A DNA stretch of 64,000 nt from positions 1,736,001 through 1,800,000 of the forward strand of contig CP099421.1 in assembly GCA_024114885.1 (NCBI GenBank). Direction: 5' to 3'. Positions 57,579 through 64,000 of this stretch are shown here, piece after piece. This DNA is from Septoria linicola (lineage: Eukaryota; Ascomycota; Dothideomycetes; Mycosphaerellales; Mycosphaerellaceae). The position numbers and the translations under genes are program-made. Positions within the stretch are counted from its first letter, which is position 1. The number at the start of each line of letters is the position of its first letter. A model generated the notes under the pieces. That model saw nothing but the letters and a program-made list of their open reading frames with translations. It had not been told where the DNA came from and did no database searches.

Positions 57579-58054
57579 ACCAATACTGGTTGAGGTCGAT
57601 GGGCGAATACTATGACTATGGCTGTGTGCCTACGCTTATGTGAGGGATCTGGGTGGCATTGTAGACGGCGCGGCGCTGGTCATTGGAGCTGGTCTCAACA
57701 AATGAAAGGCTTGACATTGTACGTGCAAATCAATCCAAGAACATCGCTTGCGCGTGAATATGTGGCAGCTAGGCACATATAGATGCATAACGCGCTCAAG
57801 ATCCTGGTTCTCAATCTCGAAGCTCACATTGCGGTGACTGTCAAACCAAGGCATTTAGACACATGCTTGGATCTGGCTCGTTCACAATTAACTTTGTGCG
57901 CCTGTTGCATTGCTAACATAGTGATGCAGCACAAAGCATCGATGATGGCTGGCCTCAAGGTCTGCTTAATTCTGCAAAACTGGTGAGATAGTACCATTCC
58001 TTATGGTTGATAGAACAGAGTGCTACAATCGTGACGAAGTCACCCTAGGTGCAA
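57579..58054. other. Intergenic spacer
   Basis: About 475 bp. Short frames on both strands (57636-57854 minus, 57783-57986 plus) have no recognisable content. Confidence 0.45.
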
Positions 58055-58309
58055 TCACTGCCGTAGCCATTGTAAACGATGAACGAGTTTAGCGAAGCAT
58101 TCGAGGCACACAGCCTTGTGGTCCCGACAATCCGAACATACCCATGCAGGACCTGCCGGCAGAACTTCCGATCTGTCCAAATGCTGTCGGCAATCTTTGT
58201 GCAACCCAAGCACTCCGCAACTTTCTCCGCATTGGTAAGGAGCCTTGTCCCTGCATTTTGTGAAAATGTAGACCACCACAATGCTGTGCGTGGGATCAAA
58301 CAACTTCAT
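58055..58309 (-). CDS. Small Cys-rich ORF, possible zinc-binding protein
   Basis: 84 aa from ATG 58309. It has nine Cys in a zinc-ribbon-like layout (KCRDKAPYQCGESCG, HKDC, VCSDCRDHKAVCLECF). A TCTGCAG acceptor-like site at ~58340 could join an upstream exon, because the frame is open between it and the ATG. An alternative minus frame of equal length overlaps, so this is tentative. No family recognised. Confidence 0.35.
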   Translation of the reverse strand: MKLFDPTHSIVVVYIFTKCRDKAPYQCGESCGVLGLHKDCRQHLDRSEVLPAGPAWVCSDCRDHKAVCLECFAKLVHRLQWLRQ

Positions 58310-58684
58310 CAGCTGAAGAACGGCGGGGTAGTTCTGCAGACAGAGCTATGGCCATATCGATTCTGTATGACTAATCTCGAGAATGCCGTTGCTCGCTGTC
58401 AAGCCCTAACTTAGTTAGTGCTGAGACACAACAATAAATCGATCAATATCAAGCATTTTTAAGACTCCGCGTTCATGAGAGTGTCAAAGCTGGGGTGGCC
58501 GGGACCTTTTTGAACCGACCAGCCGATAGCTCAGTTCCGAGCCGTTAGCATACCAAGTTCAGAAGCAATTACAAAAGCCTCCAAAGACGTCGATCAAAGC
58601 AAGAGGAGCTGATTGCCATCGTCCATAACTTCACGCCAACCTCACAATCCATCTGAAGCTCCAGTGATCCAAGAGTAAGCCACA
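58310..58684. other. Intergenic spacer
   Basis: About 375 bp upstream of the hydrolase remnant. No gene I can support. Confidence 0.4.
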
Positions 58685-59098
58685 ATGTCAAGTTCTACCA
58701 CAATCATCCTCGTTCCTGGAGCTTGGCATAAGCCCGACTGCTTCCCGCCAGTAAGTTAGTGGGACACCTCGAGCAAGCAGGCTTCAAGACAGTACTGGTC
58801 TCCCTCGCCTCTGTGGGACCTCAAGAACATCTAAAGAACTTCAACCCAGACGTCGACGTGATCCGCAAGCACATCGAAGCTGCAGCAGATGCTGGGCAGG
58901 ATGTAGTAGTCGTAGCTCACTCGTACGGCTCGATCCCCACTTCAGAAGCCATCAAAGGCCTGGACCTCAAATCGAGACAAGCAGCAGGCAAGAAAGGCGG
59001 CGTTGTCCACTTCTTCTTCCTTTCCGCCCATATTACGCGAAGGACCGGATTGATCAATAGCTCTCAATACATCGGTGTGTTCGTAGCGAAAAGCATGT
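58685..59098 (+). pseudogene. Alpha/beta-hydrolase remnant, frameshifted and truncated
   Basis: The ATG at 58685 opens MSSSTTIILVPGAWHKPDCF, the start of small fungal alpha/beta hydrolases (AB_hydrolase_6 type). After 24 codons it meets TAG, and the homologous continuation (GHLEQAGFKTVLVSLASVG...) is in another frame from 58759. The nucleophile elbow AHSYGS is present. The sequence then stops after FFFLSAHITRR..., about 110 residues in, where the family normally has another ~120 residues with the catalytic Asp and His. A 9-nt GTAAGTTAG at the shift is too short to be an intron. It is most likely a decayed gene; a sequencing error explains the frameshift but not the missing C-terminus. Confidence 0.65.
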
Positions 59099-59276
59099 AG
59101 TTGGACGACTTGCAAGGAAAGGAGATCGGCTGAACCGATCTTCGGCATGCTTGGCGTTGAAGAAGAGCCGATTGCTCAGTTCGACAGCAATGTTTCGTCT
59201 CTGCTACAACACATTCATCCACGTCAACAATGGCTTCTCGTTCTCTGCTACAGCACCGTTGCAAGGCTGAAACACG

Positions 59277-59975
59277 ATGTATACCATGAAATACACGACC
59301 GACGCCGCCAAATGGAATGCCGTACGCAGCAAAGACCCAGAAGCCGACAGCCTGTTCGTATACTGCGTCAAGACCACGAAGATCTACTGCCGTCCAATAT
59401 GCAAGGCTAGACTCGCACGACGCTCCAATGTAGAGTTCTTCGATACAGGACGTGATGCCATAGCCAAGGGCTATAGAGCATGTAAGAGATGCCGACCCGA
59501 GATGGAGGTATTCGTGTCAGAGGCAGACAAGACCATCGAGTCGGTACGCCGGATGCTCGAAGGGCTGCCACAAGATGCGCAGATACCATCTTTGGAGGTT
59601 ATGGCCAAGAAGGCTGGCCTCACAAAGTACCATTTCCATCGCTCTTTCAAAAAAGCCACGGGCTTTACGCCCAGGGAATACGCTGTGATTTCGAGGTCAG
59701 CTTTTGCAAAAGAGCGAGTGAGCTTGGATCCGGCTACTGGTTCACAATTCAGCTCCATGCCTGGTTTCTCTACGAAGACTGGTAGCGTGAGCGACGCAGA
59801 TACCTGGGTCACAGGCTGTGACCAAGACAAGGAGATTTTAGTGCCTTCAGGACAGCCATTCCAGTTTGATGACCTGCTGTTACCAGAATGGACAGAGGAC
59901 TCTGTCCTCGACATAGCGAAAACTCGGCATTCCTTTCCTGTATTTTCAGACTCCGGGCAGGTTGGACCAACCTGA
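59277..59975 (+). CDS. Ada-like methyl-phosphotriester-sensing protein with AraC HTH
   Basis: 232 aa. Residues ~10-76 are the Ada metal-binding domain: FVYCVKTTKIYCRPICKARL ... GYRACKRCRPE. The four zinc ligands fall at C38, C42, C69 and C72, the same residue numbers as in E. coli Ada, where C38 accepts the methyl group from DNA phosphotriesters. Residues ~92-135 form an AraC-type helix-turn-helix (LEVMAKKAGLTKYHFHRSFK KATGFTPREY). The O6-methylguanine transferase domain (PCHR motif) is absent, so it resembles bacterial AdaA or the N-terminal half of Ada. The last ~90 residues are acidic and unfamiliar. Likely role: inducible response to DNA alkylation. No intron is visible. Confidence 0.85.
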   Translation: MYTMKYTTDAAKWNAVRSKDPEADSLFVYCVKTTKIYCRPICKARLARRSNVEFFDTGRDAIAKGYRACKRCRPEMEVFVSEADKTIESVRRMLEGLPQDAQIPSLEVMAKKAGLTKYHFHRSFKKATGFTPREYAVISRSAFAKERVSLDPATGSQFSSMPGFSTKTGSVSDADTWVTGCDQDKEILVPSGQPFQFDDLLLPEWTEDSVLDIAKTRHSFPVFSDSGQVGPT

Positions 59976-60909
59976 AATTGAATATGCTGCAGGACCATAT
60001 TCTTCACGACTTACGTCCTCCGTCTCTCGCTCGACACTACTCTAAGGGCAGAGCAGAAGGCCGCACAGATTAGAGGTCATTCTTAACATCACAGTCACTC
60101 GTTCAAGCCCCTGCCATTTGTTGGAGAGTACTGAACTAAGTCGCCAAGGAGAATGGTGCCTTCTTGGAGACGTTTTGTGAATGTGATTGAACAGCATTAT
60201 TCCCGCTCAAGTATAGTGAAACTATCAGACATGTGGAGACAATCGCCAAATCAATACCACAACTCTGAGTTTGCAAGATTACCTCCAGCATGCTCACATC
60301 ACGTGAGGTATATAGCGAGTGGCCTAGCATGGAATGCTACAATTTGTACCTGAGTGCCACACCAGATCGCACTCCTCGCTTCTTGTGACCAATGTCTTCG
60401 AAGGTGGGTAGTACTAAGATGTAGTGCTCTCCAGATACCGGCCATGTGCCATCAGGTACAGAACTTCGGTGCCTCATTCGTCATACGAGCATCCTTCAGA
60501 TAAATGCCAGCTTCATGTGTACCAGTGCCTGAAGGCAAATGTAGTCGTGTGACAGAAGAGTAGCATCATCATGAGAAGAAGCGGTCTCTCGTAGTTTCTA
60601 TGTAGCTTCCGTAAGTTAGTCTTCGACATAGCAAGGAAAGAAATCCATGCTCGAGGCCTGTCGAAGACCCTGGCCGAGGACCGAGCAGGAAGGTTCAACC
60701 TCGAAGTGGGCTCTGGCGTTTTGTTTTCACTGCAGATCGGCCAGTTTCTTCCAACTTCTCCAATCTCACTCAAACTGCATTGGCTCTCAATAGGTGATGC
60801 AGCTCGCCCATCATACTAGCTCTGCCCGACTGCGTTCTCTTTAATCCTTTGGAGATTCTTGGATACTCGGTGAAGAAGCTCTCGGCAGATCCTGGAGCTG
60901 ACCGCTGCC
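59976..60909. other. Intergenic spacer, promoter of the AVT transporter
   Basis: About 930 bp with only short overlapping frames. No tRNA or repeat is recognised. A GTTCAAGCCC at ~60102 resembles a B box but has no A box or cloverleaf around it. Confidence 0.45.
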
Positions 60910-62712
60910 ATGGCCGAACAACAGGATTGGGTTGACACGCCTGGGTCACAGCAGTCTCGGAAGGAGGCTCGCATTGTCGACCGACATTTGCCTGATGGCT
61001 ACAGCGCAGAACCGGAGGCAATCGCGTACGATGCCTCAAATAACAATGACGCCACCTCAAATTTGTCCAAGTCACCAGAGCCTGAGTCCAGTCTGAGACT
61101 GCAGGGAGGCGACATGCACCGCGACATCTTCAAGATCAAAGCTCGAGCAAAGAATGACGGCAGTCTGCGCCGCTCGAACACTTTTGCTGCAAGGGAAAGT
61201 CCCCGCGTCTATCCTGCAGCGGAAGTGCCTGTGAGCGACCAGCTCCAACCTGGTGGCATGCGAAGACAGTATGTCCAGCGGCATAGAGTTCAAAGACGAC
61301 TTAGCACAGTTGCCACTCCTGTGACGAGGAACTTCGTGTCTTTCCTGGAGCTCTACGGTAGTTTCGCTGGCGAGGATCTCGAGGACACCGATTCCGACCT
61401 CGACACACTGGACACTGAATCAGCTATTGACGAAGATGAGCACGATGAAGATAGGCCGACGGAACGACGCCCTCTGCTTGGACGACGCCAAAGCTCTAAG
61501 CGTGCAAAGCGTGCAGGAGACGCTGGTACTACCAAGACTTTCTTCACGTTGCTCAAAGCTTTCGTCGGCACAGGCATCATGTTCTTGCCGAAGGCGTTTA
61601 GGAACGGCGGAATTCTGTTCTCATCCATTACTCTTATCATGGTCTCCATCATCACAACGCTGTGCTTCCGCCTCTTGCTTCAATGCCGAGAAAGGTATGG
61701 TGGCGGAGGTTATGGAGAGCTCGGAGACGCGATCTTTGGCCGAAAGTTCAGAGGACTCATTCTGGCGTCTATTACACTGTCTCAACTGGGATTCGTCTGC
61801 GCTGGGCTGATTTTCACTGCGGAGAACTTGTTGTCATTCCTGCATGCGTTGGTCCCTGTGGACAAACCACAACCATTTGATACGGCCTCACTCATTGCCA
61901 TACAGTTCGTGATCCTCATTCCCATGGCGCTTATTCGGAACATTGCGAAGCTGGGGCCTGCTGCACTGCTTGCGGATGTGTTCATTCTGATCGGTCTGAT
62001 TTACATCTGGACTTACGACATCAAGGAACTGGCATATCATGGCATGGCGCCGACGGTAAACCTCTTCAATCCATCGGCATTCACCCTCACGATCGGGTCT
62101 GCCATTTTCACTTTCGAAGGCATTGGGCTCATTCTGCCAATTCAGTCCTCAATGAAGGAGCCTGACAAGTTCGCCTACCTGCTTTACTTGGTCATGTTCA
62201 TCATCACCTGCATTTTCACTTCGGTCGGCGCTTTGTGTTACGCAACATTCGGCGAGGAGACCAAGATCCAGATCATCTCGAATTATCCACAGGACAGCAA
62301 GATCGTCAACGCGGTACAATTCATCTACTCGATGGCTGTCCTGGTAGGCGAACCTGTGCAGCTGTTCCCGGCAGTGCGTATCATTGAACAATGGCTCTTT
62401 GGAGACAAAGCCTCTGGCAAGAAGAGTGCAGGCGTCAAGTGGTGGAAGAATCTTCTGCGCAGTGCTATGATGGCCTTCTGTGGCCTCATTGCGATTCTGG
62501 GTGCAGGAGATCTCGACAAATTTGTGTCACTGATTGGTGCTTTTGCCTGTGTGCCGCTGGTCTACATCTATCCACCGGTATTGCACCTTCGAGGCATTGC
62601 AGAGACAAGATCAGAGAAGATTTACGATATCGCTCTGATCTGTCTGGGCGCTGTGGCAATGGCGTACACTACGACAATGACGCTGAAGCAATGGATCGAG
62701 GGTACGCTTTAG
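60910..62712 (+). CDS. Vacuolar amino-acid transporter, AVT3/AVT4-like (AAAP family)
   Basis: 600 aa, single exon, start in strong context (gccATGG). A cytosolic N-terminal extension of about 205 residues is acidic and Ser-rich (DTDSDLDTLDTESAIDEDEH) and ends in a basic patch. The Aa_trans domain then begins with FFTLLKAFVGTGIMFLPKAF, the AAAP TM1 signature. Roughly 11 hydrophobic segments follow to the C-terminus, including SAIFTFEGIGLILPIQSSM and QFIYSMAVLVGEPVQLFPAV. By family knowledge, Avt3/4-type proteins export neutral amino acids from the vacuole to the cytosol. Complete and undamaged. Confidence 0.9.
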   Translation: MAEQQDWVDTPGSQQSRKEARIVDRHLPDGYSAEPEAIAYDASNNNDATSNLSKSPEPESSLRLQGGDMHRDIFKIKARAKNDGSLRRSNTFAARESPRVYPAAEVPVSDQLQPGGMRRQYVQRHRVQRRLSTVATPVTRNFVSFLELYGSFAGEDLEDTDSDLDTLDTESAIDEDEHDEDRPTERRPLLGRRQSSKRAKRAGDAGTTKTFFTLLKAFVGTGIMFLPKAFRNGGILFSSITLIMVSIITTLCFRLLLQCRERYGGGGYGELGDAIFGRKFRGLILASITLSQLGFVCAGLIFTAENLLSFLHALVPVDKPQPFDTASLIAIQFVILIPMALIRNIAKLGPAALLADVFILIGLIYIWTYDIKELAYHGMAPTVNLFNPSAFTLTIGSAIFTFEGIGLILPIQSSMKEPDKFAYLLYLVMFIITCIFTSVGALCYATFGEETKIQIISNYPQDSKIVNAVQFIYSMAVLVGEPVQLFPAVRIIEQWLFGDKASGKKSAGVKWWKNLLRSAMMAFCGLIAILGAGDLDKFVSLIGAFACVPLVYIYPPVLHLRGIAETRSEKIYDIALICLGAVAMAYTTTMTLKQWIEGTL

Positions 62713-62933
62713 ATCGCTCGAACAACTGATGAAGAGGCATGTAATAAGAGAACACGATATAGCTTAGATTGGAATGTACAGTACTGTGAAGCGCACATGT
62801 CATCCTAAATTGTGCAGTCATTGGTGAATTCATTGTCGGCGCCACGTGCAAGCTCCACTTCCTTCGAAACCACCTCTCTCCAACGACATTCAAACCAACA
62901 CCTCACCCACAAACACCAGACTCCACCGCTGCA

Positions 62934-63703
62934 ATGTCGAAGGTAATCAGCATCACCTCGACAGGCCATTTCAAGGCCACCACCGCGTCTTCCACGTACA
63001 CGATAGTCGACTTCTATGCGTACGTACGCCTACATGCAACCCATTTCTACTTCTATGCGCCTCGACACTCGACACTGACAATACCACTTCTAGCGACTGG
63101 TGCGGACCATGCAAGCAAATCAGCCCCATATTCGAGCAACTCGCCGGCGCAGAATCGAAACCCGGCCGCATCGTCTTTGCGAAAGTGAACGTGGACAATC
63201 AGAGGGATGTGGCCTCGATTTATGGGATATCAGCGTAAGCAACACACGTACAGTTGAGGCAGGGTAGACAGGACACTGATATACTGGGATCTGACAGGAT
63301 GCCTACTTTCCTCGTTCTAAAAGGCAGCAAAGTCGTCGAAACCGTCCGAGGCGCGAACCCAACCGCTCTTCGATCTGCGATTCTCTCCGCTGCGGCTGAT
63401 GCTGCTAAAGGCCCCGCGAAGGCTTCGGTGCTGTTCTCTGGCAAGGGACAGACTTTGGGGAATGAGAGCGGGAGCTCTGGTGGAAGGACGCTTGCTGCTG
63501 GAGCTGGATCTTCGCTACCTAGTCTGCCGAATGTTGGACAGGCGTTTACCGCGCCGGGGGCTTTTGCGCAAGGCAGAGGGATACCAGCTATGGTTGTGAG
63601 GTTTATCGGGCTGTATCTGAGCACGCTGTTCAGTTTTGATCCGATCAGAACGGCGGAGGAGAGTCCGTTTGCGGTCAAGAAGACGAGTGTAAGGTCGAGG
63701 TAG
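62934..63703 (+). CDS. Thioredoxin-domain protein with C-terminal extension, three exons
   Basis: Exon 1 62934-63019, intron 63020-63093 (GTACGT...CTAG, 74 nt), exon 2 63094-63234, intron 63235-63297 (GTAAGC...ACAG, 63 nt), exon 3 63298-63703; 210 aa. The exon 1/2 join gives VDFYADWCGPCKQ, with the redox pair C32 and C35; the exon 2/3 join gives ISAMPTF, with the cis-proline. The thioredoxin fold ends near residue 105. A Gly/Ser/Ala-rich linker and a hydrophobic segment (MVVRFIGLYLSTLFSF) follow, so it may be membrane-associated, or a TXNL1-like protein without the PITH domain. Both introns split a codon after two bases. The join is inferred, but both junctions restore family motifs exactly. 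Confidence 0.9.
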
Positions 63704-64000
63704 AAGAGCTACGTGGTTAATTATGAGGGACGAGCAATGGGACTGGGCTTGGAGTTTGTGCTACATGGGGATATCCACAAGGCGTTCTGGGTGCTTGTCT
63801 TTAGCTGGCCTCTTGCTGAAGTAGGTCAGCCAGGGTCGGTCCAATCTTGAAGCATTAGGAGCTTTCCGACCGTGACTGCCAGTGACGTTCGCTACGCTAA
63901 GGTATATTCAATATCTAGGCATCGCGGAGAGTTGCGCAGTCGCTTCCTAGAAGATGGAATCGGCTCAGTGTTCTTCATCATTCGCGGCTGACATATTTCT
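63704..64000. other. Intergenic tail of the window
   Basis: About 300 bp after the thioredoxin-domain gene. No frame or RNA gene is recognisable. Confidence 0.4.

Noticed and set aside
58745..58755. GTAAGTTAG as an intron joining the two hydrolase frames
   Set aside because: It would be only 9 nt, and extending to the next AG gives about 30 nt, too short for a fungal spliceosomal intron; the C-terminal half is also missing.
60095..60115. tRNA-like B box (GTTCAAGCCC)
   Set aside because: No A box or cloverleaf pairing upstream or downstream.

Overview
The window is from a filamentous ascomycete. A Dothideomycete of the Mycosphaerellales type is my inference: it rests on short 50-70 nt introns, gene content, and saturating RIP (repeat-induced point mutation, C-to-T in CpA) over repeats; no marker gene proves it. 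Two gene-dense euchromatic blocks (1-18.27 kb and 55.35-64 kb) flank a 37 kb AT-rich island that holds no intact host gene.

Left block: the 3' end of an EngB-type mitochondrial GTPase (+); an Argonaute with a 5'-UTR intron and an RGG-rich N-terminus (-); a long spacer; a secreted GH81 endo-1,3-beta-glucanase, resolved here as three exons (+); a fungal TF-domain protein with no visible DNA-binding domain (+); a two-exon 71-aa protein (+); a GH13 alpha-glucosidase (-); and the TORC2 subunit Sin1/Avo1 (-). Right block: a PRCC-family nuclear protein (+); an unknown 215-aa protein (+); a weak Cys-rich ORF (-); a broken alpha/beta-hydrolase (+); an Ada-like methyl-phosphotriester-sensing AraC protein (+); an AVT-type vacuolar amino-acid transporter (+); and a three-exon thioredoxin-domain protein (+).

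The island can be read as a five-part nest from inverted repeats, LTRs and target-site duplications (TSDs). (1) The outermost unit is a ~4.5 kb DNA transposon with a perfect 32-bp terminal inverted repeat at 18278-18309 and 55309-55340. It encodes a ~1,075-codon integrase-core (DDE) transposase in one frame, plus a possible antisense ORF. (2) A 6.3 kb Ty1/Copia element (-, 18637-51198) lies inside that transposase gene, splitting it with the frame preserved. (3) A large Ty3/Gypsy element (+, 20848-47107, ~13.3 kb net) lies inside the Copia and carries an extra long ORF between integrase and 3' LTR. (4) A second copy of the same Copia family (+, 26582-32880, TSD GTAAA) and (5) a second Gypsy (-, 32939-39633, TSD ATAGA) both sit in the reverse-transcriptase gene of element 3, 58 bp apart. 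The inner Copia copy keeps many CpA/TpG sites, so it is the least RIPed and probably among the youngest.

The whole nest landed in what was a ~240 bp divergent promoter between Sin1 and the PRCC-family gene. RIP stops near the terminal repeats, and both flanking genes stay open.
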